Assembly: GCF_002742335.1 (NCBI RefSeq)
Contig: NZ_MDGR01000007.1
Span: 2,856,501 to 2,920,500, forward strand
DNA from: Reichenbachiella sp. 5M10
GTDB lineage: Bacteria; Bacteroidota; Bacteroidia; Cytophagales; Cyclobacteriaceae
Length of the DNA: 64,000 bases
Reading direction: 5' to 3'
Below the pieces are notes generated by a model. That model ran no database searches. It saw only the letters and a program-made list of their open reading frames with translations, and had not been told where the DNA came from. The translations under genes were made by a program, and so were the position numbers. This document shows positions 34,092-44,361 of the stretch, piece by piece (within the stretch, counting starts at the first letter, position 1; every line of letters begins with the position of its first letter).

Positions 34092-34244
34092 AAAAGCAAG
34101 TACCCAAGTACGAATATCACACTCCAGAAACCATTTAAAAAAAGGGGAGAAAGAAAACAAAGACATAATCAACAAGTTGTATGAGTCGATCAGCAAACTT
34201 CCGCAGTGACTCGACGAGAATTTATAAAATAGTGCAGATCTGAA

Positions 34245-35369
34245 TCACTGAGTGATTACAAACCTCTTCGTCATCACCTCTCCTTGATCCGTGGTGATAC
34301 TTAAAAAATAAACCCCTTGAGTCATACCTTGTATATCCAATCGGTATGAGCTATAGCCAATAGGGTTTAGCTGGAAATTTTGAGACTTTTCTCCGTTCAA
34401 AGAAAAAATATGAGCATCCTGAATCAACACCTCTTGATTTGCCTCCAGTGTCATACTACCGTCCCTCACGATCGATGGATATAGATTAATCGCTGTTTCA
34501 AAATAGCTTGGAATTGACAGTCTGATTTGATCAAAGTACTCGAACCCACCATCAAAATCCACTTGCTTCAATCGATAGTAGTTCGTGGTAGATTGGACGG
34601 TTTGATCACTATAGGCATATTCGATTTTGGCGTTCGAATTGCCATGTCCAGCTACGCTAGCAATTTCTTCGTAGTTTACCCCATCCTCCGAACGTTCCAC
34701 AGAGAAATAGTCGTTGAACATTTCAGTAGCTGTAGCCCATGAGAGCACAGCAGATCCTGAACTCTGATCCCAAACTGCTCTAAAGTAGAGTAACTCTACA
34801 GGTAGTGAGCCCTCTCCTCCATTTCTTACAAAATCCTCAATAGTACCAAAACTATCGTCACTCAAATCATCTATATCCCCTTCTGGCTGTGATCCATTGT
34901 TGGTCACACCATCGGTAGTTCCATCCGTGTACACTTTCCCATCTCCTGTAAATTCCCCATTGGTACCCGAAGCAGTTATATCCCCTTTCACAACCAATAC
35001 TCCACCTGCCTCGATATTTGCCCCGGCATTATTCTTACCCAAATCGAGATTTTCCATGATAATCAAAACATTGTTGGGACCAATATTGATCGCTGCACCA
35101 CTATTGGCCGTAAAAATCAAGCTCCCTCTAATGATCAAAGTATCAATCACAGACAGCGTCTTATTATTGCCTGTAAGCGTGACCGTTTCGTCAGAAATCA
35201 CATAGGAATCAATTGTCACATTTTCTCCGATACTATATCCTGGAGCAGTACCACCCCAAGTCACACCTGTAGCCCAATTGCCATCAGCCACAGATATTCT
35301 TTGGGCAGATGCTGACACCCCCAACAAGTAGAAAGCAATGACAAAAACAATGGTATAAACACTTTTCAT
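34245..35369 (-). CDS. Secreted beta-helix-like protein with T9SS sorting domain
   Basis: A 374-residue protein with a signal peptide (FVIAFYLLGVSASAQ). Residues about 25-160 have short repeating hydrophobic strands (VTIDSYVISDETVTLTGNNK; TLIIRGSLIFTANSGAAINIG), which suggests a beta-helix. Residues about 190-290 form an FnIII-like stretch (VELLYFRAVWDQSSGSAVLSWATATEMFNDYFSVERSEDG). The C-terminus (NLYPSIVRDGSMTLEANQ...GVYFLSITTDQGEVMTKRFVI) is a T9SS type-A sorting domain. It is therefore exported through T9SS and attached to the surface or released. The ligand is unknown. Confidence 0.82.
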   Translation of the reverse strand: MKSVYTIVFVIAFYLLGVSASAQRISVADGNWATGVTWGGTAPGYSIGENVTIDSYVISDETVTLTGNNKTLSVIDTLIIRGSLIFTANSGAAINIGPNNVLIIMENLDLGKNNAGANIEAGGVLVVKGDITASGTNGEFTGDGKVYTDGTTDGVTNNGSQPEGDIDDLSDDSFGTIEDFVRNGGEGSLPVELLYFRAVWDQSSGSAVLSWATATEMFNDYFSVERSEDGVNYEEIASVAGHGNSNAKIEYAYSDQTVQSTTNYYRLKQVDFDGGFEYFDQIRLSIPSYFETAINLYPSIVRDGSMTLEANQEVLIQDAHIFSLNGEKSQNFQLNPIGYSSYRLDIQGMTQGVYFLSITTDQGEVMTKRFVITQ

Positions 35370-35632
35370 AAATCACGCACATTAATTAGAACATCTAGTC
35401 AGGGTTGCTCCAAATACCACTCGATATTCGAACAACATCTTTAGAGTTGGGGAAGCAAAGGAAGGTATATCCTCCTTCTTTCCCTTATCAACACCTCTTA
35501 ATTATCTCAAATCACCGACAATTGAGTGTTTCCACTGAGTCGCTCCTAGGTAAAACCATTAGCTAAACAACTCCTCGTACAATATACACTAGCCGTTGTC
35601 CCTAACCTGTCAGACAAACCATCAAGAACTCA

Positions 35633-36523
35633 CTAAGCTGCCTCAACCTTTTTCTTACGCAATGCGAAGACATTGCCCAGTACAATCAACAAGACACCTC
35701 CCCATGTATACCCTGTCAACTCATAACCTTCGAAGAGTGTCGAGAGCAATATCGAAATGATCGGGATCACTACGAGAGCGTAGGCCGCCTTGTCCGCACC
35801 GATCTTGCCGACTAGAGTCAGATAAAATCCAAAGGCGGTGATGGACCCGAAGATGGACAGATACAACAGGGACAGTACATATTCGTGGGTCCATTCGAAA
35901 GTAAATTCTTTGCCCAATGCCAAGGCCAGCAGGGCCATCATCAGCGCACCATACATCATCCCGTAGGCATTGGCCTGAATGACAGGAATACCCGAGGCAG
36001 AGTTTTTGGCTGAGGCGATATTGCCTAGCGAGGCAAGCAAGACTGAGCCCATCGCAATCCCAGATCCAAGCAAGATCTGATTCGAATACGCCATCGAAAA
36101 GAACTCCTTGCTAAATATCATCGCTGTACCAGACAGCCCAAGGAGTGCCCCCACCATCACACCACGATTGATAGGTTTACCCATCAGAAAAAAGCCAAAA
36201 ATGGAGTTGGCAAATACGATCGTAGAAAAAGCTACCGCCATTAGTCCGCTAGGAATGTACTCTTCCGCTTTGTAGGCTAACCAGTAGTTGATCCCAAAAA
36301 GGAAGGCTCCCTGCAAAGCCATAAATCCGTGCTGTCGCAGCGTGAAGCGCATAGGCAATTGACGCACCACACAAAACAGCATCATCAGCGAACCTGCTAT
36401 GACATACCGGTATACGACAGAGAGCAGTGGATCGACCACCCCGAGCTGAAAAGTGATCACAAACCAGGTAGAACCCCAGATCAGCGCGGGGACAGCATAG
36501 AGAAGAAAGTTACGTGAAGGCAT
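35633..36523 (-). CDS. EamA/DMT-family transporter
   Basis: A 296-residue protein with ten hydrophobic segments arranged as two EamA repeats (ALIWGSTWFVITF at the start; SIFGSITAFGFYLTLVGKIGADKAAYALVVIPIISILLSTLFEGY near the end). Such drug/metabolite transporters usually export amino acids or other small metabolites. It is a single gene with no clear partner. The 263 bp between it and the T9SS protein upstream show no other gene. Confidence 0.93.
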   Translation of the reverse strand: MPSRNFLLYAVPALIWGSTWFVITFQLGVVDPLLSVVYRYVIAGSLMMLFCVVRQLPMRFTLRQHGFMALQGAFLFGINYWLAYKAEEYIPSGLMAVAFSTIVFANSIFGFFLMGKPINRGVMVGALLGLSGTAMIFSKEFFSMAYSNQILLGSGIAMGSVLLASLGNIASAKNSASGIPVIQANAYGMMYGALMMALLALALGKEFTFEWTHEYVLSLLYLSIFGSITAFGFYLTLVGKIGADKAAYALVVIPIISILLSTLFEGYELTGYTWGGVLLIVLGNVFALRKKKVEAA

Positions 36524-36596
36524 GGGGCATTTAGAATGATATGTGAAAACATGGCTATACGCAGCACAGCCAAAAAGTTGGGTATAGCATAACCTT

Positions 36597-39386
36597 TTAT
36601 CGCAGATAGATCATTTTTCCGGTTCTAACTGACGACCCATAGTTGATCCGATAAAAATACAACCCATCATCTACCTCAGCACCTCCAGAGTTACTCCCGT
36701 CCCAGCTCACAGACACCTCCCCTGCCAACTGCTCCGCATCGAGCAGCGTCCGTACAATCTGACCTGTACTATTGAGCACCTGCACCCGTACTCTACCGCT
36801 TTCGGGGATCTCACAACGCACCGTGATTTCCGTATCAAATGGATTTGGATAGGCATTGATGACTGTCAATTTCTCCACTGGATCTTTCTTCTCATCATAG
36901 TTGAGATAATCATCTATCGTGGTTTCGAAGGTGCCATTGCCATGCGTCGCGACGATGAACGTACCATCCGAGGAGCGGTAGTCAGTCATCCGAATGACGG
37001 AATTGCCGATACTCTCGTGAGCCTCCTGTACCCATAAGGTAGCACTACCATCCAGCTCCGTGGTGCTATACAGCCCCACACTCGTGGCAGCAAAATACTT
37101 GTACTCGCCGTCTGCCAAAGGGATGATCTCGCACCATCGCACACTGGGCCCTCCCCCACGACCATCTGCATGCTCTTCGAGGTTGCCACTCACATCTACC
37201 ACTGTCTGACCACCATCCGAAGTAAAAAACACACTCGGGAAATAATAGTTGGAATATGTAAACATCATCCGATCGGCATCCAATGGGTCGATGGCGACAC
37301 TGGATATATTGCCACTGACACGCTCTCCGTCCTCATCCGTGACTACCTGCTGGTAGACGAAAAACGTTTCCGCCGTATCAGTATGCGCTGCAATCGTCTT
37401 AAACACCGTCCCTAGCGTCGTCCCAAAGTACAGTACATTGGCTGGAGAAGTCGACACGTCCATGGCAGACACACTAGGAAACGGCAACTCCGTACTCTCA
37501 ATCTTCTCCCAATTGACACTAGTTGGTTCTTGCACCCCTGCCGGAATTTGCGACAGGTTGTTGTTTCGCCAGACGACTGACCCACCGGCCATATACATGC
37601 GGTTGTAATTGTTTGGATCGAGTACAAAAGGATTGATGAATAGGTAATTTTCTCCTCCGACAGGATCTACCTCCGCAAAAGACGTCAAATTGTTTTGGGC
37701 ATTGAGTGAAAGCCGAAAAGTCTGCCCCTGCTGAAAAGACGCGTACCAGTATACTTCGCCAGGGGTCGTCGCAGCATAGGAACCATCACCTCCGAGGATT
37801 TCCGTCCACGGTGTATTGGCATTTCCGAGGGTTTTCATATAAGTACCATTGTCCTGCATACCTCCGATGGCACGCAGACTCCCCACGTCTCGACTGAGCG
37901 CTATCGTATAAAACTGCGACGACACATAGCCGTTATTGAGCACCGACCAATCGGGTGTATTGGAGAGATTGTCCGATGTATAACGCACGCCTCCATCGTT
38001 GGCACTGAGCATCTGATTGGGATTGGACGAAAAAAACAAAAGTTCGTGTTGATCTGGATGGTGATTGGGGTACTTGGTCCCCCCAGACCCCTCTGGATCA
38101 TACCCTCCAATCCACGCACTATTAGGTCCCCGAAAACCGTTGTCTGAGCGGTACAGGTTGGTCCCGCCGATGTATACCACATCCTCGTCTGTAGGATGTA
38201 CTCGTACGATCAGGTTGTAACCGTCCTGGGTATCCAGTGCTGGCAGGGTATCACTCACTCCAGGGAGATTGATGGATCGATCCAACCATCGATTTTGATT
38301 GTATTTCCACAGGGACAGTTGGTCTCCGTCCGTCAAAAAATATAGTGCATCTTCGTTGCTTGGTGCAAAAGCCATGACCGTACGATGATGCACCAAGGGT
38401 AGATCTGCTGGCGTGATAGAATCCCAAGTATCGGTCGCCGGATCATAGACATAGTACCCGGCATATCTCGTGTGATAACCTAGCGCAGTGAACGAACTGA
38501 GCGTGGCATAAATTTTCCCAGAAGGGGTAATCATTACATTCGTATAAAAGGGTGCTCCGGAATCGTTGAGATCTTCTATGGGCGGGGTGAGAGACTCTGG
38601 GTGAAGCAAATCTGGCCCTAGCACGACCTCCCAAGAAGCCCCCTGATCCTCAGAACGCACAATACAACCATAGAGTGCCGCATAGATGACTCCTTCAGGA
38701 TCGATGGCAATGCTCCACACATAATTGAATGGACTCTCAAAATCCTCTGGACGATCGTTGGATGTGGACGGTAAGATGTCCCAAGATACTCCTCCATCCA
38801 CTGATCGATATATTCCGTCACCTCTCAGCGGCGCACCAATCGAGCGTGACGAATTGCCTCGTAGTTCGCCGGTACCGTAATACCACTCCTTCTCGTGCCC
38901 ACTACGTTTGTCTTGTACTAGACAAGTCACACTATTGAGCGCAGAAGGACTCGTAGTACGTGTCCAATTGTTGCCACGATTGGTAGAGCGATACATCCCT
39001 CCAGACACTCCTCCCGCCAGCAGTATATTTTCGTCTGTCACGTCGATAGCCAAAGCTCTCGTACGTCCTCCAACATTGGTTGGTCCGAGAGGTTTCCATT
39101 CGCTCTGATTGACACGCGCACTCGCTCTATGCTTGACCCACTGGCGCTGTGCATAGGATATTTCATCATGATGAATCAAAGCAGGAATAGCGTGTGTCAC
39201 CGGGTTCACAAGCTGCCTCAATTCGTATTCCAGTCTCAGTTGCGGATTTTCTTGCGTACCAATTGCACTCGGTGCATCGATGATTGCTAGGTCAGACTTC
39301 GTGACGGATCGATCCTCACAGCCCATCTCCGCCAAAATGGACAAGATCAGTATCCATCCTAGACATATTCTTTTCGTTCTCTTCAT
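36597..39386 (-). CDS. Large T9SS-exported BNR/VPS10-like beta-propeller protein
   Basis: A 929-residue protein. From residue about 90, repeats of the Asp-box/BNR type are visible (GGVSGGMYRSTNRGNNWTR, DGIYRSVDGGVSWDIL, VRSEDQGASWEVV, VFFTSDGGQTVVDVS), typical of sialidase-like or VPS10 propellers. The C-terminus (NAYPNPFDTEITVRCEI...DDGLYFYRINYGSSVRTGKMIYLR) is a T9SS/FlgD-like sorting domain. The leader ends in LAEMGCED, which resembles a lipobox but lacks the usual residue at -3. It is a surface protein that might bind or act on a glycan; no catalytic set of a true sialidase is recognised. Confidence 0.85.
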   Translation of the reverse strand: MKRTKRICLGWILILSILAEMGCEDRSVTKSDLAIIDAPSAIGTQENPQLRLEYELRQLVNPVTHAIPALIHHDEISYAQRQWVKHRASARVNQSEWKPLGPTNVGGRTRALAIDVTDENILLAGGVSGGMYRSTNRGNNWTRTTSPSALNSVTCLVQDKRSGHEKEWYYGTGELRGNSSRSIGAPLRGDGIYRSVDGGVSWDILPSTSNDRPEDFESPFNYVWSIAIDPEGVIYAALYGCIVRSEDQGASWEVVLGPDLLHPESLTPPIEDLNDSGAPFYTNVMITPSGKIYATLSSFTALGYHTRYAGYYVYDPATDTWDSITPADLPLVHHRTVMAFAPSNEDALYFLTDGDQLSLWKYNQNRWLDRSINLPGVSDTLPALDTQDGYNLIVRVHPTDEDVVYIGGTNLYRSDNGFRGPNSAWIGGYDPEGSGGTKYPNHHPDQHELLFFSSNPNQMLSANDGGVRYTSDNLSNTPDWSVLNNGYVSSQFYTIALSRDVGSLRAIGGMQDNGTYMKTLGNANTPWTEILGGDGSYAATTPGEVYWYASFQQGQTFRLSLNAQNNLTSFAEVDPVGGENYLFINPFVLDPNNYNRMYMAGGSVVWRNNNLSQIPAGVQEPTSVNWEKIESTELPFPSVSAMDVSTSPANVLYFGTTLGTVFKTIAAHTDTAETFFVYQQVVTDEDGERVSGNISSVAIDPLDADRMMFTYSNYYFPSVFFTSDGGQTVVDVSGNLEEHADGRGGGPSVRWCEIIPLADGEYKYFAATSVGLYSTTELDGSATLWVQEAHESIGNSVIRMTDYRSSDGTFIVATHGNGTFETTIDDYLNYDEKKDPVEKLTVINAYPNPFDTEITVRCEIPESGRVRVQVLNSTGQIVRTLLDAEQLAGEVSVSWDGSNSGGAEVDDGLYFYRINYGSSVRTGKMIYLR

Positions 39387-39557
39387 AAGCTCAGTATAAA
39401 CCCCAAAACACTCCCTAAGGCTGAGGTTCAGAGTCTTGGCAAATTAATAAAAGCTACGCACTCTCAAGGTCACCATAGACTGCAATAATGTATTTTTTAA
39501 GTTTAGATACTTGTTGTATTTTTAAGCCCGAATAGTTGAATCTATCTAAAGCAACAT

Positions 39558-40490
39558 ATGAACAGTCGCAATTTTATCTGGTATGCCCTTCCCATGATGT
39601 TATTTCTCGCCTTGATGTGGTTGTACGAACCGTGGTTCTATCAGCGATACATCGTGAGTGATGACATCAATGACATCAAAAAAAGAAACTTCACCATCGT
39701 CGGACACAAAGGTGCCTCTGGGGTCGCTCCAGAAAACACCTTGGCGGCCTTTCAAAAAGCCATGGACATGGGGGCAGACATGGTAGAGATAGATGTGCAC
39801 TACACCCTTGATGGAGAAGTGGTGGTCTTTCACGACGAAGACGTAGATCGCACCACCAATGGAACCGGGAAAATCCACAAAATGACACTCGAAGAGGTAA
39901 AAAAGCTCGATGCAGGATCGTGGTTTGGTGATCACGAACAGTACCGTGGAGAGAGAATACCTACACTCCAAGAGACGCTTGACCTCATACATGGCAAAAT
40001 GGAATGCGTCATTGACATCAAATCAAAAGGTCATGAATACTACGACGGGTTCGCTAAACGTGTGGTCGAAATCATCGAAGAAAAAGGAGCCAAAGACTGG
40101 GCTGTCGTACAGGCCTATGATGAAGCCTATCTTGAAGAAGCCTATGAGGCTGATTCTACCATTCAACTCAAGAAAATCATGATGGGTGAAGATGAAACCC
40201 ACCTACTGGCTTTCTACATCAACGCCAAGACCTTCACGGATCACCGCAACAAGCATGAGTTTTTTGGCACCCTCAACCCACACTTCACCACGCTTTCCCA
40301 GCGCAGATTGTTTCGTTTCAAAGCACGGGGATACAAAGTATTCACCTATGTAGTCAACGAGCGTGAAGACATGATCAAAATGCTCAACATGGGAGTTGAT
40401 GGCATCATCACGGACTTTCCAGACAGGATGGTTCAAGTCCGAAAAGAGCTTGAGGAGATCGATAAACAGCGTTTGGCAGAAAACAACTAG
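39558..40490 (+). CDS. Glycerophosphodiester phosphodiesterase
   Basis: A 310-residue GDPD-family protein with an N-terminal membrane anchor (YALPMMLFLALMWLY). The first catalytic motif is IVGHKGASGVAPENTLAAF, with H50-K51 where most members have His-Arg. MVEIDVHYTLDGEVVVFHDEDVDRTTNGTG supplies the metal-binding Glu and Asp and the second His. It cleaves glycerophosphodiesters to glycerol-3-phosphate and an alcohol, outside or at the membrane. It is another phosphoester hydrolase in the window but is far from the phosphonate block. Confidence 0.93.
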   Translation: MNSRNFIWYALPMMLFLALMWLYEPWFYQRYIVSDDINDIKKRNFTIVGHKGASGVAPENTLAAFQKAMDMGADMVEIDVHYTLDGEVVVFHDEDVDRTTNGTGKIHKMTLEEVKKLDAGSWFGDHEQYRGERIPTLQETLDLIHGKMECVIDIKSKGHEYYDGFAKRVVEIIEEKGAKDWAVVQAYDEAYLEEAYEADSTIQLKKIMMGEDETHLLAFYINAKTFTDHRNKHEFFGTLNPHFTTLSQRRLFRFKARGYKVFTYVVNEREDMIKMLNMGVDGIITDFPDRMVQVRKELEEIDKQRLAENN

Positions 40491-40497
40491 ACGTATC

Positions 40498-40998
40498 TTG
40501 ACTATCCAATTCAAAAACGGCGAAGAATACTACAACAAGATCTACACCGTCTTCAACCTCAGCGTTGCAATCACCCTCTTGCCGTTTGGCTACTTGGTAC
40601 TGGAAAAGCACAGCGGTAGACTAGAAAGCTTACCCATCAGTTCGTGGCAGCTTTGGGTGATCACCCTGCCTCTCCTATTGATCATTGCGCTATTGATCCG
40701 ATGGTCACAGCACACCTTCAAAGCAGAAAAAGAGGCCGCTAGGCAGGTCGAAGGCCTTCGCCCCAAACTCTTGGCATTCTACAACTGCCTTTTCAAGCGA
40801 TTCGCTGTGTTCACAGGCATCAGTGGTCTGAGTACTGTCATGCTCTACCTCACAGGCAGTGGTTTTTTCATCATGGCCTACGTTGGGGCTATGATCTTCC
40901 TATCACTAAGCAGACCCACACTCAACCTAATCATCGAGGCGCTACAGCTCAACCCCACCGACGAACAAATTCTAATAGAGAAAAAAGACATCCCCTAG
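40498..40998 (+). CDS. Small membrane protein of unknown function
   Basis: About 166 residues if the TTG at 40498 is the start; an in-frame ATG farther upstream would overlap the GDPD gene by about 95 bp. Four hydrophobic segments are visible (VFNLSVAITLLPFGYLVL; LWVITLPLLLIIALLI; FAVFTGISGLSTVMLYL; GFFIMAYVGAMIFLSL). No family is recognised. It lies 8 bp after the GDPD stop and is followed by a strong terminator, so the two form an operon. Confidence 0.7.
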   Translation: MTIQFKNGEEYYNKIYTVFNLSVAITLLPFGYLVLEKHSGRLESLPISSWQLWVITLPLLLIIALLIRWSQHTFKAEKEAARQVEGLRPKLLAFYNCLFKRFAVFTGISGLSTVMLYLTGSGFFIMAYVGAMIFLSLSRPTLNLIIEALQLNPTDEQILIEKKDIP

Positions 40999-41012
40999 AG
41001 AAATGGTTACCC

Positions 41013-41058
41013 AAAAAAGAAACCCCATCCTTTTGTCAAGGATGGGGTTTCTTTTTTT
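41013..41058. terminator. Strong bidirectional terminator
   Basis: A long stem, AAAAAGAAACCCCATCCTT/AAGGATGGGGTTTCTTTTT, with a five-base loop is flanked by A- and T-runs, between convergent genes. Confidence 0.92.
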
Positions 41059-41100
41059 CGACAAAGGCAACACGCCTTGTCTCACAATACTCATTTTCTA

Positions 41101-42681
41101 TTATCCTTGGATACCAACTCCTTCGGCCATCACATAGTATCTTGGGTCATCCACATCTGAGAGGATGATCTCTTCAAATTTCGGATTGGCTTTCATCAAT
41201 ATGTTTTTACAATCAGGGCTGAGATGTTTCAGCTTCAGTGACTTCCCTGCCTCTTCGTACTTGTTTACTATATTTTGAATGGCTTCTACTCCCGAATGGT
41301 CGGAAACTTTCGAATCGATGAAATCAATCTCCACCTTGTCCGGATCTTCGCTAAGGGTAAACTTGGAATTGAACCCTGTCACAGATCCAAAAAACAATGG
41401 TCCCCAAATTTCATACACTTTGGTACCATCCTCTTTGATGGTTTTGCGTGCACGGATCTTAGTTGCATTTTGCCATGCAAAGACCAAGGCAGATACAATC
41501 ACACCACATACGACCGCAATAGCCAAATCGAAGATCACGGTCACTCCAGATACCAAGACCAATACAAAGGCATCCGCCAATGGGATTTTGTGCAGGATTC
41601 TAAAACTCGACCAAGCAAAAGTACCAATCACTACCATAAACATGACCCCCACCAATGCCGCAATTGGGATCTGCTCAATGTATGGAGACAAAAACAAAAT
41701 GAATGACAACAGCATCAAAGCTGCCACGACACCTGAGAGGCGACCTCTCCCTCCCGAGTTGACATTGATCATAGACTGCCCAATCATGGCACAGCCTCCC
41801 ATCCCTCCAAAAAAACCATTCAATATATTCGCGCCACCTTGAGCAATACACTCCCTGTTGCTACTACCACGTGTCTCTGTGATCTCATCGATGAGTGTCA
41901 ATGTCATCAATGACTCAATCAAACCAATCGCCGCTAGGATCAGCGCATAAGGAAAGATAAACACCAAAGTCTCCCAGGTCAGTGGAATCTGCGGAATCAT
42001 AAACGACGGCAAACCACCCTTGATCCCTTCTCCTCCACTCGCCTGCACAAACGACTGTACAGTAGCAGTATCAATACCTCCAAAAATGACAATCAAGGAT
42101 ACCGCTACAATGGCAACCAACCCTGCGGGCACCTTCGAAGTGAGCTTAGGCAATCCAAACATGATACCCATAGTCACCGCTACCAAGCCCAGCATGGTCA
42201 TCAAATCTGACGTAGGGAGCCATTCGCCTCCCATCTTGAACATCCCCAACTGAGACAGAAAGATTACAATGGCCAAGCCATTGACAAAACCAAGCATCAC
42301 AGGATGCGGAATCAAACGCACAAACTTGCCGAGTTTGAATACACCAGCAGCCATCTGCAGCAATCCCATGACCACCAAGGTCGCAAACAAATACTGAACT
42401 CCTGCGCTCTCGACTCCCGGCATCATATCATTGCCTTCCTTGACCAGAGACACCATCACCACAGCGAGTGCTCCTGTAGCACCTGAGATCATCCCGGGTC
42501 TACCGCCAAACAATGCTGTGACCAGCCCTACCATAAACGCACCGTACAACCCAATCAAAGGATCAATGTCCGCCACGAAAGCAAATGCTACAGCCTCAGG
42601 CACGAGAGCCAAAGCAACCGTGATTCCGGACAAAATATCATTCTTGGCATTCTTGGTTTTGTTCTTAATCAATTCAAACAT
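41101..42681 (-). CDS. SulP-family anion transporter with STAS domain
   Basis: I place the start at [15 protein letters not shown] (42681); upstream codons in the frame are unlikely. About 526 residues. The membrane part begins [36 protein letters not shown] and contains [17 protein letters not shown], the standard SulP segments. A STAS domain (about 430-526; [19 protein letters not shown]) occupies the C-terminus. The substrate may be sulfate, bicarbonate or another anion. It is a single gene, convergent with the GDPD operon. Confidence 0.93.
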   Translation of the reverse strand: MFELIKNKTKNAKNDILSGITVALALVPEAVAFAFVADIDPLIGLYGAFMVGLVTALFGGRPGMISGATGALAVVMVSLVKEGNDMMPGVESAGVQYLFATLVVMGLLQMAAGVFKLGKFVRLIPHPVMLGFVNGLAIVIFLSQLGMFKMGGEWLPTSDLMTMLGLVAVTMGIMFGLPKLTSKVPAGLVAIVAVSLIVIFGGIDTATVQSFVQASGGEGIKGGLPSFMIPQIPLTWETLVFIFPYALILAAIGLIESLMTLTLIDEITETRGSSNRECIAQGGANILNGFFGGMGGCAMIGQSMINVNSGGRGRLSGVVAALMLLSFILFLSPYIEQIPIAALVGVMFMVVIGTFAWSSFRILHKIPLADAFVLVLVSGVTVIFDLAIAVVCGVIVSALVFAWQNATKIRARKTIKEDGTKVYEIWGPLFFGSVTGFNSKFTLSEDPDKVEIDFIDSKVSDHSGVEAIQNIVNKYEEAGKSLKLKHLSPDCKNILMKANPKFEEIILSDVDDPRYYVMAEGVGIQG

Positions 42682-42903
42682 GATGTTTTTCGATTTTTCT
42701 AATTTGAGGCGCAAACTTAGCAAGGCTATCCATCAATCGCACAGAATCCTGCGAAATCTCCAACAATTAGGAATTTTACCGATGTTTTGATCCTCCAACC
42801 CGGCCGATACCCACCCAAAGAAAACCAAGCACTCACGCAACATCTATCCCCTACCTAGGTGGAGATTTCAAATCTCGAATCCAAAACTTTTTAAAAGTGT
42901 GGC

Positions 42904-42911
42904 TATGTTTG
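42904..42911 (+). promoter_or_regulatory. Bacteroidota -7 element of fabF
   Basis: TATGTTTG followed by C is an exact TAnnTTTG match, 43 bp upstream of the fabF ATG. No strong -33 element is seen. Confidence 0.55.
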
Positions 42912-42954
42912 CGGCCAAATTCATCAACCAACCGCTGAATCAAATACAATAAGC

Positions 42955-44205
42955 ATGTCAGAAAAAAGAGTAGTAGTAACAGGAATGGGAGCCGTCACTC
43001 CCCTAGGTAATGATGTCAAGACTTTTTGGGAAAACGCCGTAAAAGGCACCAGTGGAGCAGCCAAAATCACACGGTTCAACCCTGAGAAGTTCAAAACCCA
43101 ATTTGCCTGTGAAGTCAAAAATTTTGATCCCAAACTACGCCTCGATCGCAACGAAATCAAACGTACTGACCTCTACTCCCAATACGGAATTGACGCGGCG
43201 ATTCAAGCCATCGAAGACTCTGGATTTGATTTTTCAGCCATGGACCCCTTTGATGTAGGAGTCGTATGGGGCACTGGACAAGGCGGACTGGAAACCTTGG
43301 AAAAGGAAGTCCAAAACTATACTACCAACGGTTTCGAGCCTAAATTCAATCCCTTCCTCATACCAAAGATGCTTGGCAACATGGCGGGAGGTATGATCGC
43401 TCTTCGCTATGGATTCATGGGCATCAACTTCTCCACGGTATCGGCCTGCGCCACCTCCAACACCTCCATCATGGATGCCATGAACTACATCAAACTCGGC
43501 AAAGCCAAGATCATTGTCACTGGCGGATCAGAGGCTCCCGTGACCGAGGCGTCTATTGGCGGGTTCAGCGCCATGAAAGCTCTCTCTACCAGAAACGACT
43601 CCCCTGAAACAGCTTCTCGACCCTACGACCCTGACCGTGACGGATTCGTGATGGGAGAAGGTGGCGGAGCACTTGTACTCGAAGACTATGACCATGCCAA
43701 AGCTCGTGGCGCACACATCTATGCAGAACTCGTCGGCGCATCAATGACCAATGATGCCTACCATATGACTGCCACTCACCCCGAAGGGTTGGGCGCATAT
43801 CAAGCCATGAAACTGGCACTAAACGAAGGAAAGATCACCCCCTCCGAAGTAGACTACATCAACACCCACTCTACCTCTACCCCGGTAGGCGACATCAGTG
43901 AGCCGCAAGCCATCCGTCGCTTGATGGATGGACACGACAACAACGCATCCATCAGTGGCACCAAATCCATGACAGGCCACTTGCTCGGAGCGGCTGGAGT
44001 CGTAGAAGCAATCCTATCGATCCACAGCATCACACACAACATCATCCCGCCAACTATCAACACCGAATCGATCGACCCTGTAATCGGAGATGATCTCGAT
44101 ATCGTCATCCGAGAAGCCCGCGAAAAAGAAGTAAAAGTAGCCATGAGCAACACCTTCGGTTTTGGAGGGCACAACGGGATCGCACTGTTCAAAGAGTTCG
44201 CCTAA
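42955..44205 (+). CDS. fabF: Beta-ketoacyl-ACP synthase II
   Basis: A 416-residue KAS II. The nucleophile is C165 in STVSACATSNTSIMDAMNYIKLG, and the two catalytic His residues lie in NTHSTSTPVGD and SGTKSMTGHLLGAAG. The glycine-rich SNTFGFGGHNG at the end is typical. It condenses malonyl-ACP with acyl-ACP in fatty-acid elongation. The first His motif reads NTHSTS where most FabF have N[AV]HGTS. It stands alone, without acpP or other fab genes, so it may be a secondary copy. A dedicated promoter-like -7 lies upstream and a hairpin downstream. Confidence 0.95.
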   Translation: MSEKRVVVTGMGAVTPLGNDVKTFWENAVKGTSGAAKITRFNPEKFKTQFACEVKNFDPKLRLDRNEIKRTDLYSQYGIDAAIQAIEDSGFDFSAMDPFDVGVVWGTGQGGLETLEKEVQNYTTNGFEPKFNPFLIPKMLGNMAGGMIALRYGFMGINFSTVSACATSNTSIMDAMNYIKLGKAKIIVTGGSEAPVTEASIGGFSAMKALSTRNDSPETASRPYDPDRDGFVMGEGGGALVLEDYDHAKARGAHIYAELVGASMTNDAYHMTATHPEGLGAYQAMKLALNEGKITPSEVDYINTHSTSTPVGDISEPQAIRRLMDGHDNNASISGTKSMTGHLLGAAGVVEAILSIHSITHNIIPPTINTESIDPVIGDDLDIVIREAREKEVKVAMSNTFGFGGHNGIALFKEFA

Positions 44206-44268
44206 ATCATCGGCGATGATGAGCTTATTTGAAACGACTTGTTTCAAGTATTCGGCGAATTATCTATA

Positions 44269-44318
44269 TTGAGCGAGGTTAGGTATTGATCAAGCCAGCC
44301 TTACTTAACCTCGCTCAA
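44269..44318 (+). terminator. Terminator downstream of fabF
   Basis: TTGAGCGAGGTTA pairs with TAACCTCGCTCAA (13 bp) around a loop of about 24 bases. TCAGTTTTGG follows, a short T-run. Confidence 0.55.
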
Positions 44319-44361
44319 TCAGTTTTGGAACATTATCTAATTATCTCACTAAAGATATAGT

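Noticed and set aside
36597-39386. True sialidase
   Set aside because: Asp-box/BNR repeats are present but the catalytic Arg triad, Tyr and Glu arrangement of sialidases was not recognised.
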